In this document: positions 12,101-23,799 of the stretch, in pieces
Layout of the letters: every line of letters begins with the position of its first letter
Numbering within the stretch: position 1 is the first letter of the stretch
Origin: Apostichopus japonicus
Taxonomy: Eukaryota > Echinodermata > Holothuroidea > Aspidochirotida > Stichopodidae
Direction of reading: 5' to 3'
DNA length: 64,000 nt
NCBI RefSeq assembly: GCF_037975245.1
Contig: NC_092571.1
Location: 11,231,917-11,295,916 of the forward strand
Translations under genes and position numbers: made by a program
Notes under the pieces: model-generated
Told to the model about the DNA's origin: nothing
Databases searched by the model: none
What the model saw: only the letters and a program-made list of their open reading frames with translations

Positions 12101-13970
12101 GTCTACTGGCAGGGGTACCCCACTAATATAAATTACTGGAAATGCCCATCCCTTACATATAGAGTCCTGCCAATCATTTTACAGTAGTTTTCAACTGGTT
12201 ACCTCATGAGCTAATCTAGGTCAATGGGGGATGGGCATTTTGGGGGTCTACTGGCAGGGTTACCCCACCAATGTAAATGACTGGAAATGCCCATCCCTTA
12301 CATATGAAGTGATAACTATCATTTTCCAGTAATTTTTCAACTGGTTATCTCATGAGCTGACCTAGGTCAATGAAGGAATGGGCATTTTGGGGGTCTACTG
12401 GCAGGGGTACCCCCCCTCAATATAAATTACTGGAATGCCCATCCCTTACATATGAAGTGATACCATTTTCCAGTAGTTTTCAACTGGTTACATCATGAGC
12501 TCATCTAGGTCAATGGGGGATGGGCATTTTGGGGGTCTACTGGCAGGGGTACCCCACCAATAAAAATTACTGGCAATGCCCATCAGTTGTATCTGAAGTC
12601 CTAACCAACATTTTCCAGTAGGTTTCAAGTGGTTACCTCATGAGCTGACCTAGGTCAGCCTTGAGGGGTCAATTATAGATCACTGGCAGGGGTACCCCAC
12701 CACCAATAATTACTGGCAATGGCCATTTGTTGCTCTTGGGGCCATACCTGACACATTGTACTTACTTTGATGTGTTACCATGAAAACTGATCTAGGTTAG
12801 CTATCAGGTGACTTTAAAATTGCTCTCCCAGCCACACCCACCACAGTCGGTTTGCCAGTCGTCAGGTTTCATATACAGGAATGCACTGTGAACATTGTGA
12901 TGTACAAGGCAATTGGTTACCTTCCCAGCTAACCAAACCCTCTGGGATCCCGGTCTATTGGGATCATTATTAACATGATTAACATAATTATTAAGCTTTG
13001 AGAAATAACTTGGTGTTATGCTGTGCAAAGCTAATAATAATTTGGTAAAGCTGCTATTCCTGGCTTATAATTTGAGGGACCTAGATTTAAATGTATACCT
13101 CCCAATATGTTATAAAATTTTAATGTAAATGTATGTTTATGATAATGTGAGTTATCATGTGCTATATCTGTATCTGTGCTTACACGTATATCATATTTTC
13201 TGTTCACAGGTCAATAATGGTGCAGATTTTGGCTTCCTGAAGACAAATGGGAGGCCATTTGTAGTTAAGAGAAACACTCTTTGTTCGTGAAGACTTAACT
13301 GGTGTCGATTTGGGGTACCACATTAAAACGAAAGTCGTGAGGAACTCTTGCCCAAGATTCAACTTTGCATTATTGTGCAGTGCTATACTTTTGCGATTCA
13401 TGTTTGATCCATTAACTTGTCTTAACTTTGTTGAAAAAAAAACAGATTTTCAGATTTTATTTACAGTGATTTCTTCTCTATCTGTCGAAAGTCAGCCTTT
13501 GTAGACATCAGAAGTTTTATCAGAAATAAATACTGCCAACGTACACATTATTTGTGTTTCTTCTGCTCTCTTTTCTTTCAGTGATGCTAGTCAGTAAAAC
13601 TAGTCGGGTTTAATTCTTTCAGTGATTCTAGTCAGTGCAACTAGTCAGTCGATACCGACTCAGAAAGGTTAGTCGGGAGAGGCACCATCCTGACTAATGT
13701 AAAACCTGCTATAAACTAGTCGGTGGCTCATATAAATTAGTCGATAAAGACCGACTAATGTCACCAACTAATGTAACTGACTAATATACATTTACCGACT
13801 ACCAAATTGTTGATCCACTAAGCTGACGGACTAAGATGACCGACTAAGAAATCCAACTGACTAAGGAATGAATTAGTCGGTATAGCAACTGACTAAGGCT
13901 ATGTTAGTCGGGAGAGGCACCAGATGGACTAACGTTATGTTAGTCGGTGAACCAATTTAAGTTTTCAGTG
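9190..13970. mobile_element. 4.8-kb CACTG (CACTA-like) element with GACTAA subterminal repeats
   Basis: The ends read CACTGAAAAAATAAAC and, in complement, CACTGAAAACTTAAAT; TA flanks both sides (9188-9189 and 13971-13972). The outer blocks of about 250-370 bp (9205-9450 and 13585-13950) are packed with GACTAA/TTAGTC words in both orientations, more than 20 in all. CACTG termini, a 2-3 bp target and dense short subterminal repeats are the hallmarks of EnSpm/CACTA transposons. No intact transposase is visible. Exon-like pieces with splice-like borders occur at about 11079-11276 and 13211-13290, and an AATAAA lies near 13525, but I cannot assign them. A foldback insertion sits at 11424-12956. 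Confidence 0.72.
11424..12956. mobile_element. 1.53-kb foldback element with internal repeats
   Basis: The two halves are inverted copies of each other: the left outer arm (CCAGAGGGTTTGGTTAGCTGG near 11435) is the complement of the right arm (to about 12956). Inside, a unit of roughly 140 bp containing CCTAGGTCA, GATGGGCATT, GGGGGTCTACTGGCAGGGG, TACCCCACCAAT and ATTACTGG repeats five to six times, inverting about the centre near 11990-12100. The whole could fold into a long branched hairpin. No coding sequence and no clear TSD. Confidence 0.8.
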
Positions 13971-14223
13971 TACTGCATACTGGGATAATTTCGACGAAGT
14001 TATTATATCATCCTACAGTGTATAAATGCATAATTTATGGCAAAAGAACTTGAGAATTAAATGTTTTTATATGATAACAACAACCAAGTCTGGGTTGGGA
14101 GTGAATTATGAATGATGTTTCTCATTTGTCATGTAATGTTGTTTCATTTTTTGACATTTGGGTTTGACTCTGAACCGATTCTATTGCATGTAGATTCTGA
14201 TTGACCTGAAAAAGAGATACAAT

Positions 14224-14560
14224 AATAGAGTATAAAACCTCCTTTACAGCATCATTTGAACCTCAAATTAGCCTATATTTCTTTTCATTGGGGCGAGCAG
14301 CGAACATTTTCATGCCACGGGAAAGAATGAATTATCACCTACTATTCAATTTATTGATGTTACACACAAAAAAATGCATATTTCTCAGAAAAGTTTGGGT
14401 GACAAAAGCCTTTCTAAGTGCCACCATTTTATATTTAGGCATCACAAGGATTCCAAAAAATTCAAAAGGGGAGGGGACACCCCCTCTCCTTATACCCCTC
14501 CCCCAGGACGGCAATTCGTGGCATGGACCAGCATTTGCCTTCTCAAGAGTTGGGAGGTAT
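14224..14560. mobile_element. right fragment of the AGCTCCCAACT element
   Basis: This matches 22463-22756 plus 23852-23911, the two halves of the second family copy that lie on either side of its own nested insert. It ends CTCAAGAGTTGGGAGGT, the complement of the AGCTCCCAACT start. It confirms that CCCCAGGACGGCAATTC was continuous before the nested insertion at 22757. Confidence 0.7.
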
Positions 14561-15067
14561 GCCTACTGTGACTTGACTGTGAAGTTGCTACAATTTCACT
14601 GTGGCTTCACTTTGCACATGCAAATAAGGTCTGCCCTACCGCAGCTTCACAACGGAGAGCCCTGATTGATTACATACTGTGTGAAGCGTATTCTAGTTTG
14701 TGTTAACATATTGTTTAGTTGTTGTTATTGCTCTGTGGTTTGCTATGTGGTGAGGCGGGCTATGAATCACGCGCTATTAGAAGCGTGTTCAGATGTTTTG
14801 TTTTGAAAGATTCGGTTTGTGGGGCTGGAAGACAGCCAAACTGATTCAAATCGGTTGAGTGCTCATTTGCATGTGCTCATCTGCATACTGGGTTGGCACT
14901 CAACCAATCAAGAGTTGGGTGAGGGGTTAGCTATAAGTTTGGACCAATCAGGTTCAAGGGCAGAGGGTGTGCCCTGTGCATCGCGTCGTAATTTGTTATT
15001 TTCGAATCGGGGGTTTAAGCGTCTCCTACGTATCAGGGAGTTTAAGTTTATCTTCAAAGCCTACAGA
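14561..15067. other. unassigned sequence
   Basis: No supported gene. Open frames here have no splice or domain support. The last 8 bases (15060-15067, CCTACAGA) are the left TSD of the next element. Confidence 0.5.
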
Positions 15068-15432
15068 CAAGGGCGTAGGGGGGCTGGGGGCGCCAGCCCC
15101 CCCCCCAGTGAAAAATGTGGAGGGGCGGAAGTATCATTCCGCCCCCCCCCCCCCACTTCGCAAGTCAGAAAATCCCTTTTTCATTTCCAAATGAGATAAA
15201 AAATCTCATTTGGAGCACCAAATTGCATCTAAGGCCAGGTGAAAATACAAAATTAAGTTTACAAAATGGAGTGGGTGTTGAAGTGTGCTATATTGCACCA
15301 AATTGCATCTGAGGCCACCTGGAAATGCAAAAAATTCCAAAGGGGAGGGGGACACCCCCTCCCCTTAGACCCCTCCCCAGGCCGGCCATCAGTGTTCAGC
15401 CCCCCACTCAAAAGTACCTTCCTACGCCACTG
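15068..15432. mobile_element. 365-bp hAT-like MITE, perfect 8-bp TSD
   Basis: It begins CAAGGGCGTAGGGGGGC and ends GTACCTTCCTACGCCACTG, flanked by CCTACAGA on both sides (15060-15067 and 15433-15440). A second copy, in opposite orientation, lies at 26365-26695 with its own TSD. The inside carries long G/C runs, two GCACCAAATTGCATCT blocks and the family phrase CCCCTCCCCTTAGACCCCTC shared with other elements of the window. Confidence 0.92.
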
Positions 15433-16329
15433 CCTACAGACGTATAACAGAGGGCTCCGTAATTTATATTCATAATCAGCATTTATGCTCGTGTACTTTT
15501 ATCACCCCAAGTTACAGTTATATTCATCATTTTTGTATACCAAGAGTTAATAAAAAGGAACTTAAGTTATAATCAAATATCCGCCTTTGAAGACTATTTA
15601 TGAAGACTTTCATGTTTACGCTCGGTTTAACGTTACTAGTGTAAGGCCCGGCTTACTGTTACCAACTTATACCTGGAACTATAAAATATAAGCCTAACAA
15701 CTGTATTAAAATTGATTCTCCTGCATTTTGGCACTTTTCCGGAAGGATTGATATAGACTCTAATAGGTTATGCCATCTTAATAATATGACATTTTTAAAA
15801 ATCCAAAACGATATTTCTGTAGTCATCACCAGTGGCGTCGCCAAGGGGGGGGGGGGGGCAGGGGGGCACGTGCCCTCCTGGAAAACCTAGTGCCCCCCTG
15901 AGTGCCCCCCCATCTGAGATTTGGGTTGGAAAAATATATATATATATTTTGTTATATTTAACTCCCATCATCTGAGTTGGTTTTTCATAAGGACAAAGCA
16001 GCACAGTAATTCGTATTTTCTTCAAATGAGCTGCGAAAAATTGAAAAAAGTTTTATCCTTGAACGTCGGGTATCGAAGTCGTGACCCACGCCATCACAAC
16101 ATGTGTCGATATTTACATTGAATGTGTCAGTGCTCACGCCATACCAGCGGATATACACGTCCGCTTCGCGAGCTAGCCTACATGACTGTGAGAAGGGAGG
16201 GTACTGCAATATGTTGCCTTGGTCTAAGGTTGGCAGGTTAGGAGTTGACGAAATGTGAGAATGTGAGGGTCCGCAGGCACCATACTTGACTATATTTGTG
16301 GACCCATATATTAACCCTGTTGTTGTAGA

Positions 16330-17542
16330 GAAGCCACTAAATACTAACCCGCGTAGCGGTTCGGTTCATCGGTAAGGATCCCGAGCGAGAATGATCTCAC
16401 CTGACGTCACAGTCTTGCATAACTACGTAGATGCACATGTTGTACATTTCACGTGTATAGTGCGGGTACGAGCTCGTGTAACACGTACGAATTGCCGGGC
16501 CAAGTCCCGCTCGCGATTAAAAGTAAAAGATGGGAAAATAGGAGACAAATATCCAAACGTTTCACGGTTTATTCTTGACATTTTAAGTTAACAAATGTAT
16601 ATAAGAAAGCTGCCATAAAGTACTGTTGTATTTATCTTTATATCTCAAGTATAGCAGGTCTCACAAGTTATTACACAGAGTTAACTAACCTCCAAGACCT
16701 GGTTGTGTACATATATCATTTTAAAAACTGTGAGTACCGTTTAAAACCCATATATCTATCTTCATCTCAAGTAACAGGTCTCACAAGTTATTACATAGAG
16801 TCAACTAACCTCCTAGACCTGGTTATGTACAAATATCAAATTTAAAAGCTGCAAAATTCACTTCAAACGTTTAGATCTATCTTTATCTCAAGTAACAGGT
16901 CTCACAAGTTATTACATAGAGTCAACTAACCTCCTAGACCTGGTTGTGTACAAATATCAAATTTAAACGCTGCAAAATTCACTTCGAACGTTTAGATCTA
17001 TCTTCATCTCAAGTAACAGGTCTCACAAGTTATTACATAGAGTCAACTAACCTCCTAGACCTGGTTGTGTACAAATATCAAATTTAAAAGCTGCAAAATT
17101 CACTTCAAACGTTTAGATCTATCTTTAATTCAAATAACAGGTCTCACAAGTTATTACATAGAGTCAACTAACCTCCAAGACCTGGTTGTGTACATATATC
17201 ATTTTAAAAACTGCAAGTACCGTTTAAAACCGCTATTATATCTATCTTTATCTCGTAGCAGGCCTCACAAGTTGTTACATAGAGTCAACTAACCTCCAAG
17301 ACCTGGTTATTTACAAATATCATTTAAAAACTACAAGTACCGTTTCGAACCGCTATTATATCTATCTCTGTCTCGAGTAGCAGGCCTCACAAGTTATTAC
17401 ATAGAGTCAACTAACTTCTGAGACCTGGGCAAAATAACGTAATTCGGAACCGAGAGCGCCGAGCACAGTTGCACCCGAAACCGAGTTCCGAGGGCACTCG
17501 AAATGGTCCGACCCGCTGTAGGGGTTAGTATTTAGTGGCTTC
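16330..17542. mobile_element. 1.2-kb TIR element carrying a 121-bp tandem array
   Basis: It has perfect 21-bp terminal inverted repeats starting GAAGCCACTAAATACTAAC (16330-16350; complement at 17522-17542). It is absent from the sister composite at 36378-38091, where the target reads straight through near 37600. The flanks share GTTGT-like sequence but no exact target duplication. No coding capacity was seen; the superfamily is undetermined. Confidence 0.82.
16632..17430. repeat. seven tandem units of about 121 bp
   Basis: The word CAGGTCTCACAAGTTATTAC (or CAGGCCTCAC) starts at 16655, 16775, 16896, 17017, 17138, 17259 and 17381, giving a steady period of 120-122 bp. The units also share GAGTCAACTAACCTCC and AGACCTGGTT. 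The array lies wholly inside the TIR element. Confidence 0.92.
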
Positions 17543-17981
17543 CGTTGTGTAGGGGGTGCAGAGGTCATTTGAGGTCAGATGCTTGTAGGAACAAATGGCG
17601 AATGTTCACACCTGCATACTGAGCCATACTAGATGTGTGATCAAACTTTGGATTGCATGGTGAGATCCCTGATAGGAGCCAATAACGATGCTGGAACCTG
17701 TTACATCTTAATAGATAATGGGAGAAAACGAGAAGGACAAGAAAGGAGTCGGGGGTCATTCACACATTAATTCAACAAATGTAGGTTCTATTGACAGGGT
17801 TAGGCATAATATCGACAGCATGTGGTTCATATCCTCTGCAAAATTCTGCGCCTTGTTAAAATCATTACCTCAAAAATAGCAATTTCTAGAGATATATTCA
17901 AATCGAATTTAGCATCAAATGAGGTAGCATTTTGCATCTAGCCCATCCTCCGTATGCGAAAATTTTCCAAAGGGGAGGGGG

Positions 17982-18666
17982 CAATGGCGGCGGAACCGGG
18001 GGGCTTGGGGGGGCTCAGCCCCCAAATGAAAAAGTTGAGGGGGCAAATGCATGATAAGCCCCCCATATATTTACCAAGGCTCCGAAACGTGCATGCATCT
18101 GCCCATTTTTCAATGCGTACTTGTCGATCTGTCTGATGCACACGTATACTAAATAGGTGTAATAATTTTAGTAAATGCTGGGGGGACCCTCGGACCGTCC
18201 CCTGGCTATAGACCACATTGTCACCCCAACCGCGTCTTCACGCCCCGTGAAAAGTGGAAGCAGTGAGTGTGAGTACCGGTAAGCGCAACACAACTTCGTC
18301 TTAGGCCAATGATTTGCTTCATTTCAGCCAGTTCTCCAACATCCCCTTACTACACTCAAAAACGTCTTTGAGAGTACACTACGAGTAATAGCTACTCTCT
18401 TAAAACACCATCGAATATACAAATTACAATGTTTTTACAGACTTTTACGTGCAATCTGAGAAATTGAAGGCTTGAGACCCATATTTTAGGGCTAGGTATT
18501 CGCAGCATAAAACACTCGGGAAGTGCTGTTTCCGACCATCTGGGGGTTTGAAAAACCCAAAATTTTATTGTACGCTCCGCGCCAACCGATGGTGGCGCTC
18601 CGCTTAGATAGTCTCTACACATTAGCCCCCCCCCCTCCCAATAATTTCTCTGTTCCGCCGCGTCTG
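17982..18666. mobile_element. CAATGGCGGCGG hAT-like element (short form)
   Basis: Left end CAATGGCGGCGGAACCGG, right end CCGCCGCGTCTG; GAGGGGG is present on both sides. It matches 36493-37168 and lacks the nested element present in the 7687 and 22757 copies, so it represents the ancestral form. A hairpin module lies near its right end. Confidence 0.82.
18516..18612 (+). repeat. hairpin module
   Basis: Full module with the TACGCTCCGCGCCAACC / GGTGGCGCTCCGC core, ending 54 bp from the right end of the 17982-18666 element. Confidence 0.85.
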
Positions 18667-19030
18667 GAGGGGGCACCCAGTGCCCACTCCCCTTAGACCC
18701 CTCCCCCAGGACGGCGATCCGTATCCACCTTACACTGACCTAAGTGCCCCCATCAAATGCTGGTGCCCCCCCCCCCTGTGCCCCCTCAGACTGAAAAGTC
18801 TGGTGACGCCACTGGTCATCACAATATACAAAAACTATAATTATATGCAGTCATCATGTTAGGTCCATAAAGATGTATTTCATAGATTTCAGAATACACA
18901 ATGTGTAATACAAATATGGGACATGCTGTGCATGCCGTAACCAGGTCTAAGTACTGCCACAACGCTTCCAGTGTGGGTGCATTAACAGGTGCGTATCCAG
19001 GGGGGGCGTTGGGGGCGCGCGCCCCCCGGG

Positions 19031-19160
19031 TAAGGAAAAGAGGAGAAAAAAAAGAAGAAAAAAGGGAAAAGGAGGGGGAAAAAAGAAAAGGAAGAGAGAA
19101 AGGAAGGGAAAAGAAAAAGAAAAAAGAGAGAAAAAGGAGAAAAGGAGGGAGTAGAAGATA
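19031..19160 (+). repeat. polypurine tract
   Basis: About 130 bases almost free of pyrimidines on the plus strand (runs of A with GGA, GAA and GGG). It creates long but meaningless open frames on both strands. It could form triplex or H-DNA; that is inference. Confidence 0.85.
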
Positions 19161-19582
19161 GCCAAGACCTCGGGAAGAGAAAGAGGAACAGTCATAGTTA
19201 AAGCGCTGATCCCTATTATATACACAGGGTAGCCAGCGACAGATCAAGGATTACGGAGGGGTGTGCGCCTCACCCTACCCCTTACACCGACAACTCCATT
19301 TTTGACGTTTCCATTTTTCCTCTCTCACTAATGTATCTATATAAATACTATATATGGTCTATCATAACGCGTGTGTGTATGGACGCCTTAAACAATTGTA
19401 CAATTGTGCTATATGGAACCAACTGTGGCTGGTCTTGAACTCGACCGAGTCGTCGGGGAACATGACGCATTTCGGGAAGGGGGCGACCACACTCCCCCCC
19501 CCCCCCCCCCCGAGCAGATTTTCTTTATAACATCGCTAGTAATTTCAAAATAGACAATGCTTAGATGCAACTTACAAGGCAT

Positions 19583-19678
19583 GGGAAGTGTCATTTCCAG
19601 CGATCTGGGAGGCATTTTCGGCCAAAATTTTTCTTGTACGCTTCGCGCCAACTCATGGTGGCGCTTCGCTTAGATAGT
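19583..19678 (+). repeat. hairpin module (diverged)
   Basis: The module is present with compensated changes in the stem arms (TACGCTTCGCGCCAACTC ... GGTGGCGCTTCGCTTAGATAGT): both arms carry TTCG where most copies have TCCG. It lies inside the 18986-20954 element, far from an obvious end. Confidence 0.8.
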
Positions 19679-19830
19679 TTGCCTATAGGCTTCGCCCCTC
19701 CCTTGGCAATTACTCGCTACGTACACTCCTGTTCGAATTTGTAAAGCAAAGAGCAGATATAACATCATATCAGTGAGCATTGAAATGCATGTTCCACGAT
19801 GAACAGCCTAAAAAACTGTCTATGTGTGTA

Positions 19831-20275
19831 TTCAAAGGCGTAGGAGCCCAATTGGATTTGGGGCTGTAACGACTCGCCCGAAAAAAAAAGCCAACATTTT
19901 TTCGCGCGCCAAGCGCGCGTCCAACATATCGATGCCAATATCATATAAGCAAGCATCGGTCATTACATTGCATGGCATCGTGTACCTTAAGGTCCGTCAA
20001 AGTTGCACAGTATACCGCCGGATGCTAATGTAAACAACCAAATGTCTTATGTAGATGGAGAAAAAGCATACAGATCCATTTATGTCAAAACTCTCATTTA
20101 CAGTAGTAATGTCGGCCAAGCCTAGAACTTTATTTTAATTACCAAGGAGATCATTTTTAAGCTATTCGTTGCTATTTATTTTTCTTTCATGCAGTAGGTG
20201 CCCGAAAAAAATGGGAAAATTTTGGTTGCGGGGGGGGGGAGGGGCTGCAGCCCCGCCTCCTACGGGACCTACGCC
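19831..20275. mobile_element. nested AAGGCGTAGG element, 10-bp direct repeats
   Basis: The left part reads AAAGGCGTAGGAGCCC and the right part GGGACCTACGCCT, inverted. TATGTGTGTA flanks both sides (19821-19830 and 20276-20285). The right end appears a few bases shorter than the left. Confidence 0.65.
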
Positions 20276-20816
20276 TATGTGTGTAGTGCTCGGTTTCGAT
20301 ATACCTGATATCGGAAATATCTGCTATTTTTCATTTCCTTCAACCAAGTTTCATAATAGCCATTATAAGAGGTTTTAATATTTCTACACCAATAAATTAA
20401 CTGTGTCTGAATTTTCCAAAATTTCCTGACCAACATTCTTCATCATACTTCCTCTACTCGTGCAATTTTGACCTGTATATTAGGGGTTCAAGGAGTTTTT
20501 CTATATTGGTTGTCCATAGATTGAATTTTGTGCAACATTATGGGTATGTTTTCAAGTGATTTTTATTCACGAGAAATGTGAATTTTCAAATTCTCAACAA
20601 ATAATGGGCTTAAAACCTTGAAAAGTGGGGCTTTCGGATATTGTGGGCCGTGACGTAGAATCACCTACAAAAGCAATGATCCATAGGACATGCAATGAGG
20701 TCGAACATGATGTGTGACTGGTAACAATCTTCAAAAAGGTTATGGATGGAAAAAAAACTTTTGGGAAATACTTGGTTCTCAGGCAAAAGTGTACATCTGG
20801 TTGGTCATTTTCAAGC

Positions 20817-20912
20817 CCGAGAAGTGCCATTTCCGGTGATCTGGGGGTATCAAAACCAGAAATTTTCTTGTACGCTCCGCGCCAACCGATGGTGGCGCTC
20901 CGCTTAGATAGT
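20817..20912 (+). repeat. hairpin module
   Basis: Full module whose end lies 42 bp from the right terminus of the 18986-20954 element. Confidence 0.85.
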
Positions 20913-21514
20913 AATTCGCGCCCCCCGGGTTAGAAAATCCTGGATACGCGCCTGATTAAGGATTCTTCTAGATTTGACTGGTATCTCTGATCACAGTGGA
21001 TTTGGTCAGGCTTGACCTAACTGCAACACCATCATCCTGAGAATGGTCAGTGGGACAGGCTTTTCATCCCTAGTTCTGAAAAGTGATGAAAAGTACTTTT
21101 ATTTAGTTCAGCTGATTCCTCTCAAACTGACCTTCATGAATATCCTAATGTATTCCAGGTCTGTAGAGAACATGGTATAATCTGAAATTGTCAATCCATT
21201 GCAACTGTTAGTTGCTACGAATAAAAGAAGACAATTTGCCAAAATCTGGCTCATCAGGATTTGTAAACCACACAACATATTGCAATAATACATGTACAAT
21301 AGTTTAAAAGAAATCTGACTGAAATGTTATTTACAAGTAGATACACTGTTCACCTCTAAAGCATATCCTGTCCAGTAAAAGGTTGTGCATCTGAGTTGTT
21401 ACACTGTACTTAAAGACAATTATAGGGGAAGAGAGGCGGGGAGGAAGGCACATTGTATGATAAAACATTCAAGTTTGTGGCTTGGCAAAGAAAATCAATG
21501 ACAATTTACCTTAC

Positions 21515-21626
21515 TTTCTATAATTGGTGGGTAGCACTGGCTCCTGTAGTTCCAATAGTAGATCTCTCATGGTAGCATCAGCATACCTATTTCTGCTGCC
21601 AGTTATGTAATAGGATGTGCTGTTAC
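21515..21626 (-). CDS. candidate exon, unidentified
   Basis: On the minus strand this frame is open between an AG at 21627-21628 and a donor AAA|GTAAGG at 21514. The peptide contains GSRNRYADATMRDLLLELQE followed by PVLPTNYR, which looks protein-like, but I cannot place it in a family. The polypyrimidine tract is weak, and in this frame a stop follows one codon after the donor, so it might instead be a terminal exon. Confidence 0.3.
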
Positions 21627-21631
21627 CTCAT

Positions 21632-21838
21632 TTAACAAGTGAATTCCATTGACACGTCCCACACCCATTCAGAGTATTTCTCTGTGATTGCTGTAGACTT
21701 CCAACTTTCTCTGAGAATTTGCAAAAGAGCAGACAATTGATAACAGTGAGTAGGCTTAATACAATCTTGATGCACAAATGCAAGGGCAGGAAATGGCATA
21801 TTGTACCTTAGTGTATTATAAGACTCAAAACATTCTCT
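21632..21838 (-). CDS. candidate terminal exon, unidentified
   Basis: The minus-strand frame runs from an acceptor-like TTGCACAG near 21840 to a stop at 21632-21634. Its residues (for example YNMPFPALAFVHQDC and WKSTAITEKYSEWVW) have coding-like composition. It lies directly upstream of the previous candidate exon, so both cannot simply be in one transcript unless splicing differs. Confidence 0.25.
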   Translation of the reverse strand, partial: RECFESYNTLRYNMPFPALAFVHQDCIKPTHCYQLSALLQILRESWKSTAITEKYSEWVWDVSMEFTC

Positions 21839-23120
21839 GTGCAAGGTATTAACACTGCAGCTGCCACTCCACTTAACATATAGACCTCATACAACATTAT
21901 CTGCTACAGCTGGTTTAGGCTTAGTCTAGGCTATTGGTCATTACTAGAGAGAGCCAACGTACGGAAAGCGGAGAAGAGGATGGCAGTAATGCTATGTCAA
22001 GTGAAAATACCCTGGACTGGGTGTGGTGTATTTTGTGTTTCAGCAAAACTGTAAGTTACTGTACGTAAATACTGAACTTGTATATACAGTATGTATCTGA
22101 AGAATTATTGGATGGGAGCAATGCAGTCACTGGCGGATCCAAGGGGGGGGGCCAAGGGGGGCCATGCCCCCCCCCCAAAGGTGAGCCAAAAAGTGTTTCC
22201 GAACATCCGCTGAATCATATGATTGGAAATTAAAAAAATCGAGAGGAATAGCAGTGGTAGACTAGTCTTAACCTTTTCGTTTTCTGGTTTAAAATTAAAT
22301 GCAGAGCTCCCAACTGACCCGCAATTCGCGGGAATTAGACCCGCATTCTAACACCCAAACCCGCTGACCCGCACAAGCGTCCGAAAAAACCGCATTGTAA
22401 TTGTCAAGTATACATAAAGAAATTGGCATCAAATTTTGACTTAGCAACCATCATTTCTTTAGCATTTAGCATAATAGAGTATATAACCTCCTTTACAGCA
22501 TCATTTGAACCTCAAATTAGCCTATAATTCTTTTCATTGTGGCGAGCAGCGAACATTTTCATGCCACGGGAAAGAATGAATTATCACCTACTATTCAATT
22601 TATTGATGTTACACACACAAAAATGCATATTTCTCAGAAAATTTTGGGTGACAAAGCCTTTCTAAGTGCCACCATTTTACATGTAGGCATCACCAGGATT
22701 CCAAAAAAAATCAAAAGGGGAGGGGGACACCCCCTCCCCTTATACCCCTCCCCCAGCAATGGCGGCGGAACCGGGGGGGGCTTGGGGGGCTCAACCCCCC
22801 AATGAAAAAGTTGAGGGGCAAATGCATGATAAGCCCCCAAAATATTTACCAAGGCTCCGAAACGTGCATCTGCCCATTTTTCAATGCATACTTGTCGATC
22901 TGTCCGATGCACACGTATACTATATAGGTGTAATAATTTTAGTAACTGCTGGGGGACCCTCGGCCCGTCCCCTGGCTATAGACCACATTGTCACCCCAAC
23001 CGCGTCTTCACGCCCCGTGAAAAGTGGAAGCAGTGAGTGTGAGTACCGGTAAGCGTAACACAACTTCGTCTTAGGCCAATGACTTGCCTCATTTCAGCCA
23101 GTTCTCCAACATCCCCTTAC

Positions 23121-23528
23121 TTGGCGGCGGAGCGTATATATACACAGTCAGGGGGCGAATACCCCCCCCCCCCCCGGACGGACTCAAATGGACTGCTGGC
23201 GCCCTTTTCAGCTTTTCACTACTTTTTACTTATTCGCGATTATTGACTCTTTTATTGCGCTCTCATATATACCTATTGACATTTGTCATATTCTGTTGGT
23301 GTAATTTTCCGACAAAATGGCGACGACACCTATTTATTCTCCGTTTATCTGCAAATTAGCAAGGCCCGGAAAGGGTCATTTCCTGCAATCTAAGGAGTAT
23401 CTTTATCCAAAATTTTTCTGTACGCTCCGCGCCAACCTGTGGTGGCGCTCCGCTTAGATAGTGTTGAAAGCGCCCCTACAGACCATTCTTGCCCCCCCCC
23501 CCGACCAATACCCCAAGCTCCGCCACTG
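23121..23528. mobile_element. nested GGCGGAGC element, second copy
   Basis: Matches 8053-8450 in sequence and in insertion point (CCCTTAC on both sides). The right end reads AGCTCCGCCACTG, showing the original CAGTGGCGGAGCT terminus. Confidence 0.82.
23421..23462 (+). repeat. hairpin module (core only)
   Basis: Same diverged form as at 8347-8388, at the same place in the nested element. Confidence 0.8.
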
Positions 23529-23700
23529 CCCTTACTACACTCAAAAACGTCTTCGCGAGTACACTACGAGTAATAGCTACTCTCTTAAAGCACCATCGAA
23601 TATACAAAATTACAATGTTTTTACAGACTTTTACGTGCAATCTGAGAAATTGCAGACTTGAGACCCATATTTTAGGGCTAGGTATTCGCAGCATAAAACA

Positions 23701-23799
23701 CTCGGGAAGTGCCGTTTCCGGCCATCTGGAGGTTTGAAAAAACCCAAAATTTTCTTGTACGCTCCGCGCCAACCAATGGTGGCGCTCCGCTTAGATAGT
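23701..23799 (+). repeat. hairpin module
   Basis: Full module, 52 bp from the right terminus of the 22757-23851 element. Confidence 0.85.

Larger units (their letters stand above)
15830..18814. mobile_element. CAGTGGCGTC hAT-like composite element, copy 1
   Basis: Ends CAGTGGCGTCGCCAAGG and CTGGTGACGCCACTG, with a perfect 8-bp duplication GTCATCAC (15822-15829 and 18815-18822). It contains a CAATGGCGGCGG element at 17982-18666 and an element of different origin at 16330-17542. Copy 2 (36378-38091) is inverted relative to it, has its own TSD, contains the first nested element at the same place and lacks the second. So the composite moved as a unit after gaining the 17982 insert and before gaining the 16330 insert. 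Confidence 0.9.
18986..20954. mobile_element. CAGGTGCGTATCCAGG element, 5-bp TSD
   Basis: Ends CAGGTGCGTATCCAGG and CCTGGATACGCGCCTG; ATTAA flanks both sides exactly (18981-18985 and 20955-20959). The element at 47817-49142 has matching ends and also a 5-bp duplication, so a 5-bp target is a family property, as reported for the hAT5 group. It includes a polypurine tract, two hairpin modules and a nested element. Confidence 0.82.

Noticed and set aside
16632-17430. Regularly spaced repeats that could suggest a CRISPR array
   Set aside because: Eukaryotic context; the units are contiguous 121-bp tandem copies without unique spacers and lie in a TIR element.
18819-19247. Open frames on both strands rich in F/S/L or K/R/E
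   Set aside because: They are translations of the polypurine tract.
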